DNA of 64,000 nt, taken from Marinobacter sp050379415 (GTDB taxonomy: Bacteria; Pseudomonadota; Gammaproteobacteria; Pseudomonadales; Oleiphilaceae). Under the pieces are notes generated by a model that worked only from the letters and a program-made list of their open reading frames with translations, was not told the DNA's origin and did no database searches. The position numbers and the translations under genes were made by a program. Shown here one piece after another: positions 7,851 to 16,285 of this stretch; the stretch's first letter is position 1, and every line of letters begins with the position of its first letter. The stretch spans positions 23,335-87,334 of the forward strand of contig NZ_JBNRLS010000007.1 in assembly GCF_050379415.1 (NCBI RefSeq). Reading direction: 5' to 3'.

Positions 7851-9320
7851 ATGTCCAACAACGTACCTGTGGTTCAGAACTTTGTGCACGGCCGTTTCCT
7901 GGCCAACACTAGCGGCGAGACCTTCCCGGTGGTCAACCCGGCCACCGGCCAGGTCATCTACGAGGTGGAAGTGGCGGATGAGGCCGTCCAGCAGGCGGCC
8001 ATGGAAAGTGCCCGGGCCGGCTTTGCCCAGTGGTCCGCCATGCCGGCCATCGAGCGCAGCCGCATCCTGTTGAAGGCGGTGGCCTTACTGCGTGAGCGCA
8101 ACGACGAGCTGGCGGCCGCGGAAGTTCGGGATACCGGCAAGCCCTGGCAGGAAGCGGAGGCCGTGGATGTGGTCACCGGCGCGGACGCCATCGAATTCTT
8201 CGCCGGCCTGGCGCCCTCCATCGAGGGCAACCAGCAGGATCTGGGTGGCGATTTCTACTACACCCGCCGCGAGCCGCTGGGTATCTGCGCCGGCATCGGT
8301 GCCTGGAACTACCCGATCCAGATCGCGTGCTGGAAGTCGGCTCCGGCGCTGGCCTGCGGCAACGCCATGATCTTCAAACCCTCCGAGGAAACCCCGATGG
8401 GGGCCGTGAAGTTGGCGGAAATCTTTGTGGAGGCCGGTGTGCCGGCTGGCGTGTTCAACGTGGTCCAGGGTGCGGCGGAAGTCGGCCAGTGGCTGACCCA
8501 CCACCCGGACATCGCCAAGGTGTCGTTCACCGGCGAAGTTGCCACCGGCAAAAAGGTAATGTCAGCGGCATCGTCCACTCTGAAGGACGTCACTATGGAG
8601 CTCGGCGGCAAGTCCCCACTGATTGTCTTTGACGACGCCGACCTGGAGAACGCCATCTCCGCCGCCATGGTGGGCAACTTCTACACCCAGGGCGAGATCT
8701 GCACCAACGGTACCCGGGTGTTCGTGCACGAGGATATCTACCCGCAGTTCATGGAGCGCCTGCTGGAGCGGACCCGCAAGAACATCAAGCCGGGTGACCC
8801 GATGAATCCGGACACCAACTTCGGCGCCTTGATCTCCAAAAAGCATCAGGACCTGGTGCTGGATTACATCGCCAAGGGGCTTTCTGAAGGCGCCACCCTG
8901 AGCCACGGAGGCCGGGCCTTCGAGCCGGATGATTCCAAAGGTGGCTATTTCGTTGAGCCCACCATCTTCACCGACTGCACCGATGACATGACCATCGTGA
9001 AGGAAGAGATCTTCGGACCGGTGATGTCGGTACTGACCTTCTCCGACGAGGACGAGGTGATTGCCCGCGCCAACAACACCGACACCGGCCTGGCCGCTGG
9101 CGTCTTCACCAACGACATCCGCCGGGCCCACCGGGTCATTCACCAGATCCAGGCGGGCATCTGCTGGATCAACAGTTACGGCGCCTCGCCGGCGGAAATG
9201 CCGGTTGGCGGCTACAAACTCTCCGGCATCGGCCGGGAAAACGGGCGCGAGACCATCGCTCACTACACCCAGATCAAATCGGTGTATGTGGGGATGGAAG
9301 ATCTCGACGCCCCGTTCTGA
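7851..9320 (+). CDS. betB: Betaine-aldehyde dehydrogenase
   Basis: A 489-residue NAD(P)-dependent aldehyde dehydrogenase that oxidises betaine aldehyde to glycine betaine in the cytoplasm, the second step of choline-to-betaine osmoprotectant synthesis. The general-base Glu is in MELGGKSP (about residue 250) and the catalytic Cys in GEICTNGTRV (about 285). IGAWNYPIQIACWKSAPALA is the coenzyme-binding signature. The ATG at 7851 was chosen over a TTG at 7833 because GAGG overlapping the betI stop codon serves as its ribosome site. It sits between betI and betA in one operon. Confidence 0.96.
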   Translation: MSNNVPVVQNFVHGRFLANTSGETFPVVNPATGQVIYEVEVADEAVQQAAMESARAGFAQWSAMPAIERSRILLKAVALLRERNDELAAAEVRDTGKPWQEAEAVDVVTGADAIEFFAGLAPSIEGNQQDLGGDFYYTRREPLGICAGIGAWNYPIQIACWKSAPALACGNAMIFKPSEETPMGAVKLAEIFVEAGVPAGVFNVVQGAAEVGQWLTHHPDIAKVSFTGEVATGKKVMSAASSTLKDVTMELGGKSPLIVFDDADLENAISAAMVGNFYTQGEICTNGTRVFVHEDIYPQFMERLLERTRKNIKPGDPMNPDTNFGALISKKHQDLVLDYIAKGLSEGATLSHGGRAFEPDDSKGGYFVEPTIFTDCTDDMTIVKEEIFGPVMSVLTFSDEDEVIARANNTDTGLAAGVFTNDIRRAHRVIHQIQAGICWINSYGASPAEMPVGGYKLSGIGRENGRETIAHYTQIKSVYVGMEDLDAPF

Positions 9321-9347
9321 TCCCGCAGGCCACAGAGGAGAACGCGT

Positions 9348-11033
9348 ATGAAAGAAAATCAATACGACTACATCATCGTGGGCGCGGGCTCGGCCGGTTG
9401 TGTGCTGGCCAACCGTCTCACCGAGGATGGCCAGAACAAGGTCCTGCTGCTGGAGACCGGTGGCAGTGACAAGAGCATCTTCATCCAGATGCCCACGGCC
9501 CTGTCCATTCCCATGAACACCAAAAAGTACGCCTGGCAGTTCGAGACCGAGCCGGAGCCTTACCTGGACAACCGTCGCATGCACTGCCCCCGGGGCAAGG
9601 TGCTGGGTGGTTCCTCGTCCATCAACGGCATGGTCTATGTCCGTGGCCACGCCAGGGATTTCGACGAGTGGGAATCCGAAGGCGCTGCCGGCTGGCAGTA
9701 CGCCAATGTCCTGCCCTATTTCAGGAAGGCGGAAACCTGGGCTTTCGGTGGCAATGACTACCGGGGCGATTTCGGGCCGCTGGGCGTGAATAACGGCAAC
9801 AACATGCAGAACCCGCTGTACAAGGCCTTTATCAAGGCGGGTTCCGATGCCGGTTATCTCGAGACCGCCGACTACAACGGCGCCCAGCAGGAAGGCTTCG
9901 GTGCCATGCACATGACGGTCAAGAACGGCCGTCGCTGGTCCACCGCCAACGCCTACCTGCGCCCGGCCATGGAGCGGGATAACCTGACCGTGGTCACCCA
10001 CGCCCTGGTACACAAGGTATTGCTGGAAGGCAGGACCGCCACCGGCGTGCGTTACGAGCAGGGCGGCAAGGTGCATGAGGTGCAGGCCAGCCGCGAAGTG
10101 ATTCTCTCCGCCGGTTCCATCGGTTCTCCGCACCTGTTGCAGCTGTCCGGCATCGGCAAACGCGAGGTGCTGGAGCAGGCCGGTATCGAGGTGCAGCACG
10201 AGCTGCCCGGCGTGGGCGAGAACCTGCAGGATCATCTGGAATTCTACTTCCAGTTCCGCTGCAACCAGCCGGTGTCCTTGAACCGCAAGCTGGACTGGTG
10301 GAACAAGCTCAAGATCGGGGTGCGCTGGATCCTGCGCAAGGATGGTCTTGGTGCCACCAACCATTTCGAGTCCTGTGGCTTTATCCGCTCCAGGGCCGGC
10401 GTCGAGTGGCCGGATCTGCAATACCACTTCCTGCCGGCGGCCATGCGCTATGACGGCAAAGAAGCCTTCGATGGTGATGGCTTCCAGCTGCACATCGGCC
10501 ATAACAAGCCGAAGAGCCGTGGCTTTGTGCACGTGCAGTCCGCGGATCCCAAGCAGGCGCCGCGCATCCGCTTCAACTATCTGGAGCACGAAGCCGATCG
10601 AGAAGGCTTCCGGGATTGCGTGCGGCTGACCCGCGAGATCATCAACCAGCCGGCCATGGACGAGTACCGGGGCGCAGAAATCCAGCCCGGCGCAGAGGTC
10701 CAGAGCGACGAGCAGATCGACGCCTTTGTTCGTCAGGCGGTGGAGAGCGCCTATCACCCGTCCTGCTCCTGCAAGATGGGCACCGACGAGCTGGCGGTGG
10801 TGGACCCGGAAACCCGGGTTCGCGGCCTCAAGAACCTGCGGGTGGTGGATTCGTCCATCTTCCCGACCATACCCAACGGCAACCTGAACGCGCCCACCAT
10901 CATGGTGGCCGAGCGGGCGGCCGATCTTATCCGGGGCAAGGACCCCCTGCAATCTTCTGATGCGCCTGTGGTGATGGATGACCAGTGGCAGGCACGCCAG
11001 AGACCGGGACAGGCAAAGCGCGCGCTGGTTTAG
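9348..11033 (+). CDS. betA: Choline dehydrogenase (GMC oxidoreductase)
   Basis: A 561-residue FAD enzyme of the glucose-methanol-choline family that oxidises choline to betaine aldehyde at the inner membrane, feeding electrons to the respiratory chain. The dinucleotide motif is YIIVGAGSAGCVLANRL near the N-terminus. The GMC signatures GGSSSINGMVYVRG and GSIGSPHLLQLSGIG follow, and the catalytic His is in AYHPSCSCKMG near residue 465. AGAGG lies before the ATG, 27 bases after betB. A hairpin follows 15 bases after the stop. It is the last gene of the bet operon. Confidence 0.96.
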   Translation: MKENQYDYIIVGAGSAGCVLANRLTEDGQNKVLLLETGGSDKSIFIQMPTALSIPMNTKKYAWQFETEPEPYLDNRRMHCPRGKVLGGSSSINGMVYVRGHARDFDEWESEGAAGWQYANVLPYFRKAETWAFGGNDYRGDFGPLGVNNGNNMQNPLYKAFIKAGSDAGYLETADYNGAQQEGFGAMHMTVKNGRRWSTANAYLRPAMERDNLTVVTHALVHKVLLEGRTATGVRYEQGGKVHEVQASREVILSAGSIGSPHLLQLSGIGKREVLEQAGIEVQHELPGVGENLQDHLEFYFQFRCNQPVSLNRKLDWWNKLKIGVRWILRKDGLGATNHFESCGFIRSRAGVEWPDLQYHFLPAAMRYDGKEAFDGDGFQLHIGHNKPKSRGFVHVQSADPKQAPRIRFNYLEHEADREGFRDCVRLTREIINQPAMDEYRGAEIQPGAEVQSDEQIDAFVRQAVESAYHPSCSCKMGTDELAVVDPETRVRGLKNLRVVDSSIFPTIPNGNLNAPTIMVAERAADLIRGKDPLQSSDAPVVMDDQWQARQRPGQAKRALV

Positions 11034-11048
11034 CGCGTCGTCATCCCG

Positions 11049-11076
11049 CCCGGGCGTGCAAGGCGCCCGGGGTTTT
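11049..11076 (+). terminator. Probable terminator after betA
   Basis: An 8-bp GC stem (CCCGGGCG with CGCCCGGG), a 7-base loop and a short TTTT run. The weak T-tract may allow partial read-through into the transporter gene downstream. Confidence 0.65.
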
Positions 11077-11246
11077 GCAAGCCCTCAGGATTTCCCTATC
11101 AGCGCGACGGTGTTCTGCCGTTTTCGGGCGCCAGATAGGCAAGTCCTGGGTTTGTGTCCGATTCGAAAGAAGCAGCGCTTACAAAGTAGAGGAGGAACAC
11201 CCATGCTGTTCACTATAATGATGACAAACAACCGGAGGTGCAGCGC

Positions 11247-12464
11247 ATGACACTCTGGTTATCCACAGGACTGATATTCACCTTCGCCGCCATTGCCCTG
11301 ATCCTGTACAAATGGTGGGACATGCAGTGCATCGGCGTGACACCGGTCCGCACCTTTACGTTTATTGCCATCCTGTTCACCTCCGGTCTGGACGTGGGGC
11401 TGATCATGTTCCCTCTGACCGAGTTTGGCGGCTACGGCAACGTTGGAGAAAACCCGGAATACGGCTTCGCCAACCCGCTGGCCATCGAGTTCGGGTTTTG
11501 GGCATTTCTGATCTGGGGTTTTTACTTCCTGACCTGTTTCTACTTCGCCATCATCGAACCGCGGGTGAGATTCTTCGAGATCCCCGTGGTGAAGCTGGTT
11601 AACAACGTCGTAATCATCGGCACTTGCGCGTTCACTGCCTACCTGCTGCTGGTAAACCTGCCCTGGTATCTGCCCCAATTGGGTGACGGCGAATCCGTGG
11701 TGCCCGCGTTCTACGCAATCGTGTTCCTGTCGATCGCGCTGGCGGTGTACTCCAGTTCCAAGGTCAAGTACATCCGCATTCTCAGCATCGGCTCCAGTGT
11801 GCTGTTCATTGCCCTGATTGTCGGCATGTGGTTCCGGGCGTTCGTGCTGGGCAAGGGCTCGCCGGCAGATTTCTTCGGTACTGCCAGCATGCTGGGCGAG
11901 TACTTCGGCAACATTCACCAGTTTGTGCTGCCGATTAACGACTACCACGCCTTCTACCTGTTCTGGTGGTTCGCCTGGAGCATCATGATCGGCCAGTTCA
12001 CCGCCCGTTTTGTCAGTGGTATCCGCACCTGGCAGTTGCTCATCGCCATGCTGGTGGTTCCGTCCATCGCCATCGGGGTGTGGTTCAGCGTGCTCTACTA
12101 CTATCACGCCGAGGGCCTGCAGATAGCTGCCTTCACCAACATCGCCATGATCTCTGTCGGTGTGTTGATGGTGGTGAATTCCCTGGATTCTCTGATCCGC
12201 CTGTACACCGACAACCTGAACCTGACGGCACAGCGCCTCGGCCGGGTGAACTACGTGATCTTCAACCTGGTGGCGATGGTCGGCCTGACCATGCTGTTCC
12301 AGCTGGATTTCCTGCGCATCCAGTGGGTTGGTGCGCTGGTAATTGCCCTGTACTTCGCCTGCTTTGCCTACATCCTGGCGAAGAAACGGAGCGAGGTGGC
12401 TGCCATCAAATCGTCACCCAAGGAAAATATTCTGGATTTCCACAAGATTGAACTTGCGGGATAA
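11247..12464 (+). CDS. Compact BCCT-like transporter, probable choline/betaine carrier
   Basis: A 405-residue membrane protein with about ten hydrophobic segments. The segment LFWWFAWSIMIGQFTARFVSG resembles the Trp-rich signature of betaine/choline/carnitine transporters, and its position directly after betA supports choline or betaine transport. It is shorter than typical BCCT carriers (about 500-680 residues): the usual N-terminal helices seem missing or strongly diverged. The ATG at 11247 has CGGAGG 8 bases upstream; a GTG three codons earlier overlaps that site. No osmosensing C-terminal extension like that of BetT is visible. Substrate is inferred from context. Confidence 0.75.
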   Translation: MTLWLSTGLIFTFAAIALILYKWWDMQCIGVTPVRTFTFIAILFTSGLDVGLIMFPLTEFGGYGNVGENPEYGFANPLAIEFGFWAFLIWGFYFLTCFYFAIIEPRVRFFEIPVVKLVNNVVIIGTCAFTAYLLLVNLPWYLPQLGDGESVVPAFYAIVFLSIALAVYSSSKVKYIRILSIGSSVLFIALIVGMWFRAFVLGKGSPADFFGTASMLGEYFGNIHQFVLPINDYHAFYLFWWFAWSIMIGQFTARFVSGIRTWQLLIAMLVVPSIAIGVWFSVLYYYHAEGLQIAAFTNIAMISVGVLMVVNSLDSLIRLYTDNLNLTAQRLGRVNYVIFNLVAMVGLTMLFQLDFLRIQWVGALVIALYFACFAYILAKKRSEVAAIKSSPKENILDFHKIELAG

Positions 12465-12538
12465 GCCCCCATATCAACAACCGCAGTTACTTCCCGGGAT
12501 GGAAATGGCTGCGGGTTGTTGGTCCTGGCTTCGTAAGG

Positions 12539-12575
12539 ATAGGCTGAACCTATTTCTCCATTGGAAATTATCAAT
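12539..12575 (+). promoter_or_regulatory. Predicted OxyR binding site upstream of ahpC
   Basis: ATAG, 7 bases, CTAT, 7 bases, TTGG, 7 bases, CAAT. The first two quarter-sites match the OxyR pattern (ATAG-N7-CTAT repeated) exactly; the last two match partly (2 of 4 and 3 of 4). It lies 83 bases before the ahpC start, a suitable place for activation by oxidised OxyR. Confidence 0.65.
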
Positions 12576-12657
12576 TTTAACGAAGCCGGAAAAATCCGTA
12601 TCTTTGCCTCCCGTAAATTCTTCAACCCTCAAATGCACCAAACAGGAGTTATATTAA

Positions 12658-13221
12658 ATGGGCATCATTAACAGCGAGATCAAGCCGTTCAACGCCACCG
12701 CTTTCAAGAACGGTGAGTTTGTTGAGATCAGCGAGGCAGACGTAAAAGGTAAGTGGGCTGTCTTTTTCTTCTACCCGGCCGACTTCACTTTCGTGTGCCC
12801 GACCGAGCTGGGCGACGTAGCAGACAAGTACGAAGAGCTGCAGAAGCTGGGCGTAGAAGTGTTCTCCGTGTCCACCGACACTCACTTCACCCACAAGGCG
12901 TGGCACGATACTTCCGAGACCATCGGCAAGATCCAGTACTACATGGTTGGCGACCAGACCGGCACCATCACCAACAACTTCGGTGTTATGCGTGAAGGCC
13001 AGGGCCTGGCTGACCGTGCTACTTTTGTAATCGATCCGGACGGCATCATCCAGGCCGTTGAGATCACTGCCGAAGGCATCGGCCGTGACGCCGACGACCT
13101 GCTGCGCAAGATCAAGGCTGCCCAGTACGTTCGCAAGAACCCGGGCGAAGTTTGCCCGGCCAAATGGAAAGAAGGCGAAGAGACCCTGGCTCCGTCCCTG
13201 GACCTGGTCGGCAAGATCTAA
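12658..13221 (+). CDS. ahpC: Alkyl hydroperoxide reductase subunit C (2-Cys peroxiredoxin)
   Basis: A 187-residue typical 2-Cys peroxiredoxin that reduces hydrogen peroxide and organic hydroperoxides in the cytoplasm. The peroxidatic Cys47 is in DFTFVCPTEL and the resolving Cys166 in GEVCPAKW. Length equals that of E. coli AhpC. AGGAG precedes the ATG. A predicted OxyR site lies upstream and a strong terminator downstream, so it is a single-gene unit. Its reductase gene ahpF is not adjacent but 3 kb away, with its own OxyR-like site. Confidence 0.97.
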   Translation: MGIINSEIKPFNATAFKNGEFVEISEADVKGKWAVFFFYPADFTFVCPTELGDVADKYEELQKLGVEVFSVSTDTHFTHKAWHDTSETIGKIQYYMVGDQTGTITNNFGVMREGQGLADRATFVIDPDGIIQAVEITAEGIGRDADDLLRKIKAAQYVRKNPGEVCPAKWKEGEETLAPSLDLVGKI

Positions 13222-13286
13222 GTTTCCCGTTACGGTGAAACTGAATGGAAAGAGGTCTGCATTGCGGGCCTCCAGTTCCCGAAGAA

Positions 13287-13310
13287 CCCCGGCGCAGGCC
13301 GGGGTTTTTT
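13287..13310 (+). terminator. Rho-independent terminator of ahpC
   Basis: A 7-bp stem (CCCCGGC with GCCGGGG), a 4-base loop and six T residues, 65 bases after the ahpC stop codon. It also separates ahpC from the convergent DUF3581 gene. Confidence 0.92.
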
Positions 13311-13324
13311 GTGTCTGACCGGTA

Positions 13325-14056
13325 TCAGGAGCCGGCGATCTCGCTGCCGTAATCGGCGCCGCGGGCCTTGAGCCGGTAGAATTCCTCGATCACCTCCGCC
13401 ATGGCTTCCGGGCAGTAGGGACGCAGTCCACTCAGGACCAGGCGCTTGGTCACCTCACCCACGGGTTTGCCATCGGCTTTCAGCAGGTATTCCAGGGTCA
13501 CATTCCCCCGTTTGCCGGCGGCTTCCAGGTCGGCGTTGCTCAGCTCCAGTTCGGGAAAGGACGCATCTACCGTGTCGAGGGCCAGGCTCATGCTTTCATA
13601 CATCACCATGGGACGGTCCGGGTTGAACATCACACCGTTGGATTCCATCAGCGGTTTCAGCGTGTGAGGGAAGTTTTTGCCCGAGGCAGCCACGTAACAC
13701 CGGGTAAAGTCCTCGATAAACTGCTCGTCCCGGGAGATTTCGCCACTGCGGGTGACTTCCAGATAAACCTTGCCATTGTCGTCACAGACTTCGATGCTGT
13801 CGTCCCCGTTCTCCCGGAACAGAAGCTCAACACCATCACCAACCAGGGCGCGGAACCGGAATGTCATGTTCCGGGAAAGCCCGAAGTGAGACAGGACCAC
13901 GGCGAACAGCAGATCCCCTGGTACGCAGAATCGCCGTGCGTCGGGATCATGTATCGGGTTGAAGTCTCCGGCCACTTCCTTGGCGAACTTGCTGGCCTGA
14001 AGCGCGGAAATGGTGATGCGTCCGTCCCGGACGGAGTGAAAACGTTCTAGAAACAT
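13325..14056 (-). CDS. DUF3581 family protein
   Basis: A 243-residue soluble protein. The opening MFLERFHSVRDGRITISALQ and the segment VAGDFNPIHDPDARRFCVPGDLLFAVVL are what I recognise as DUF3581. The motif DFNPIHD followed by an aliphatic helix resembles the active-site loop of MaoC/hotdog-fold hydratases, so a hotdog-like fold is plausible, but enzymatic function is not established. It is convergent with ahpC and divergent from the GHKL ATPase gene. It has no signal peptide or membrane segment. Confidence 0.85.
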   Translation of the reverse strand: MFLERFHSVRDGRITISALQASKFAKEVAGDFNPIHDPDARRFCVPGDLLFAVVLSHFGLSRNMTFRFRALVGDGVELLFRENGDDSIEVCDDNGKVYLEVTRSGEISRDEQFIEDFTRCYVAASGKNFPHTLKPLMESNGVMFNPDRPMVMYESMSLALDTVDASFPELELSNADLEAAGKRGNVTLEYLLKADGKPVGEVTKRLVLSGLRPYCPEAMAEVIEEFYRLKARGADYGSEIAGS

Positions 14057-14198
14057 GGTTCGCCTTTTACGGGTCGCGGGGCTGACAATGGGAGATTACC
14101 TGTCTGTCTTTTTATCATAGTTGAGGCGCATCAATAGCAAAATGCGCTATTTGTCCTACTTTGGACTGGAAGCAGGGAAATTCCGGGGGGTACAGGCC

Positions 14199-16103
14199 AT
14201 GGGCATCACAGCAATTCCGGTAGACCAGCGGGTAATCGATATTGATTCCCGACGGTTCGCCTCAGTGGAAAAGGCACTGGTGGAGCTGGTCACCAACAGC
14301 GATGACAGTTACTCGCGGCTGGAGCGTGACGGTATTGCGGTAACCGGCGGTATCACCATCCAGTACGAGCGGCACCTGAACGGCGCCATGCTGGTCGTTG
14401 CCGACCAGGCCGAGGGTATGACCTGGCAACAGGCCCTTGCCAGCCTGACCTATGGCGGGGCCCACAGCCCTCTTGCGAATGGTGAGGCAACTGGCCGTGG
14501 CTTCTTTGGTCGTGGCCTGAAGCAGGCAATCTATGGCCTTGGTTATGGCTGGCTGGAAACACTCCACAAGGGCCGCTATACCCGTATCGACCTGTTCCGT
14601 GGTGAGGATGGTGGCTATCTCTACGACGACGGTGAAGGTGATCGTGAGGCAAAGGATACCGATTACGAGCGACTCGGCACTGATGCCAATGGCACCCGGG
14701 TGGCTATCGTAATCGACAATCCCCTGGTTCACATCTCCCAGTACCGCTCGGTACTGAACTCGCTGTCCCACAACATTTACCTGCGGGAGATCCTCGGACG
14801 TCGGCGGGTGGAGCTGGTACACCGGCAGTCCGGCAAGGAAGTGGAGCGGGTGGCGCCGGTCCATTATCTGGAGCCGGAATCCAGGGTGCTGCTGGGACCA
14901 CAACAGCCGTTCAGGTTCGTCTATGAGCAGGTGACGTACCCCTTCACCCTGACCCTGAAGCGGTCACTCAACGCCGAGCTGACCCTGCACGGTGATGAGC
15001 GCACCAACGGACTACTGGTGCTGTCCGGAAACGCGGTGCTGGATTGCCAGCTGTTCGAGTTTGAGAACCAGGTAGGGACCGAATACCTGTTTGGCGAGGT
15101 GAATTGTCCCGCCCTCGCTGAAAAGCTGGGTCAGGGCCTGGCCATCATCAGCGACGAGCGGGACGGCCTGAATCTCAAGGATCCCTTTGTGGCGGCGTTC
15201 GGTCGGGCCGTCAGCAAGCATCTCCGCCCGGCGGTGCAGGAGGAGCGGGAGCATCTGCGTCACCTGGAGCATGCGACCGCTTCTGGCAGGACCGATCATA
15301 TGATCGAACATTTGCTGGAGCGCATGAACCGGGCTGCGATCCAGGATCTGAAGGTTTCCTTGCCACCCGCGGACAACGCTGCAACGGAATCGGAGCAGGA
15401 GCCAGAAGAGCCTGCCCTGCGCTTCACCACGCCGTTCTATTACCGACAGGCCGGGCACCCGTTTCATGTCGCTCTGCTGGTGAATCCGGCCAGCTTTGCC
15501 CCGGATGATGTGTTGCACATCAGCTACCACTTTCCGGGTTCGGTTCAGCTGGATAGCAGGCCCAGGGAATTGCCGGTGTCCCAGCTTACTGATAAGCATC
15601 GCATTGAGTGGACCATCAACAGTGATTCCGTCGGAGACCGGGGGGAGATTACCGTTCGCAGCCAGCACTACTGGGCCTGGTGTGAGGTGGTGATCGCGGA
15701 TCATGGCGCCCACCATCGGCACCACCGCCCCAAAAACCATCACACCCGGCATGGGCACAGGACCGCATCCCGTGACCACGGGGAGGCGATGTTTATCGGC
15801 TATGATTTTCGCGCCCTTCACAACGAACTGGAGCGGGCGGTATACAGCCCGAAGGAACGCAAGATTCTGATCAATACCGAGGCACCAACCGTGCAGCTCT
15901 ACTTGGACGGCCGCGGGCGCTTCCGGGATTCGGCACGTCTGCTGCTGGCGGAGCTGTTTATGGACGTGATTTCCGATGAACTGGCACGTCACAAGTTGGC
16001 ATGGTCGAAGGAGCCGGAAAGCGTGGCCGCATTCCACGCTGCCAAGATGGACATCATCCGGCGATACGGCAGCGACATTCACCGTTCTTTCATCAACGTC
16101 TGA
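14199..16103 (+). CDS. Orphan GHKL-type ATPase (Hsp90/MORC-like ATP-binding protein)
   Basis: A protein of 634 residues from the ATG at 14199; a start further upstream (ATG 14142) cannot be excluded. The N-terminal domain shows the GHKL ATP-binding boxes: VEKALVELVTNSDDSY (Glu29, Asn33, Asp36), VVADQAEGM (Asp69, Gly73) and GRGFFGRGLKQAI (100-112). There is no histidine-kinase dimerisation domain or receiver. A middle domain of beta strands and a long coiled helix (EEREHLRHLEHA) follow, then a histidine-rich linker (HHRHHRPKNHHTRHGHR) and a helical C-terminus with AARL-like and LAELFMDVISDELARHK segments. It stands alone between the DUF3581 gene and ahpF. Its function is not known; ATP-driven clamp action is inferred. 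Confidence 0.75.
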   Translation: MGITAIPVDQRVIDIDSRRFASVEKALVELVTNSDDSYSRLERDGIAVTGGITIQYERHLNGAMLVVADQAEGMTWQQALASLTYGGAHSPLANGEATGRGFFGRGLKQAIYGLGYGWLETLHKGRYTRIDLFRGEDGGYLYDDGEGDREAKDTDYERLGTDANGTRVAIVIDNPLVHISQYRSVLNSLSHNIYLREILGRRRVELVHRQSGKEVERVAPVHYLEPESRVLLGPQQPFRFVYEQVTYPFTLTLKRSLNAELTLHGDERTNGLLVLSGNAVLDCQLFEFENQVGTEYLFGEVNCPALAEKLGQGLAIISDERDGLNLKDPFVAAFGRAVSKHLRPAVQEEREHLRHLEHATASGRTDHMIEHLLERMNRAAIQDLKVSLPPADNAATESEQEPEEPALRFTTPFYYRQAGHPFHVALLVNPASFAPDDVLHISYHFPGSVQLDSRPRELPVSQLTDKHRIEWTINSDSVGDRGEITVRSQHYWAWCEVVIADHGAHHRHHRPKNHHTRHGHRTASRDHGEAMFIGYDFRALHNELERAVYSPKERKILINTEAPTVQLYLDGRGRFRDSARLLLAELFMDVISDELARHKLAWSKEPESVAAFHAAKMDIIRRYGSDIHRSFINV

Positions 16104-16145
16104 CAGTCTGCCATGGAGTGGCTGGCTATTGCTGAATTCTGCTTT

Positions 16146-16182
16146 ATAGGGCTGCCCTATCAAACAATTTGGGGCAATTAAT
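16146..16182 (+). promoter_or_regulatory. Predicted OxyR binding site upstream of ahpF
   Basis: ATAG, 7 bases, CTAT, 7 bases, TTTG, 7 bases, TAAT. The first half matches the OxyR pattern exactly and the second half only in part, just as at the site before ahpC. It lies 104 bases before the ahpF start. Confidence 0.62.
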
Positions 16183-16285
16183 TTGAGGCTTAGCTCCCGA
16201 ATCCTTATCTTACCCTCAACTTCAATTTTTGATTCATTTTGAATTCAGACACTTAGCTTTACGACATATCAAGGGGAAAACCTAC

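Noticed and set aside
8562..10952. Very long open frame (796 codons) on the minus strand opposite betB and betA
   Set aside because: It is a shadow of GC-rich coding sequence: composition is rich in His/Gly/Val/Arg without domains, and both opposite genes have complete families and ribosome sites.
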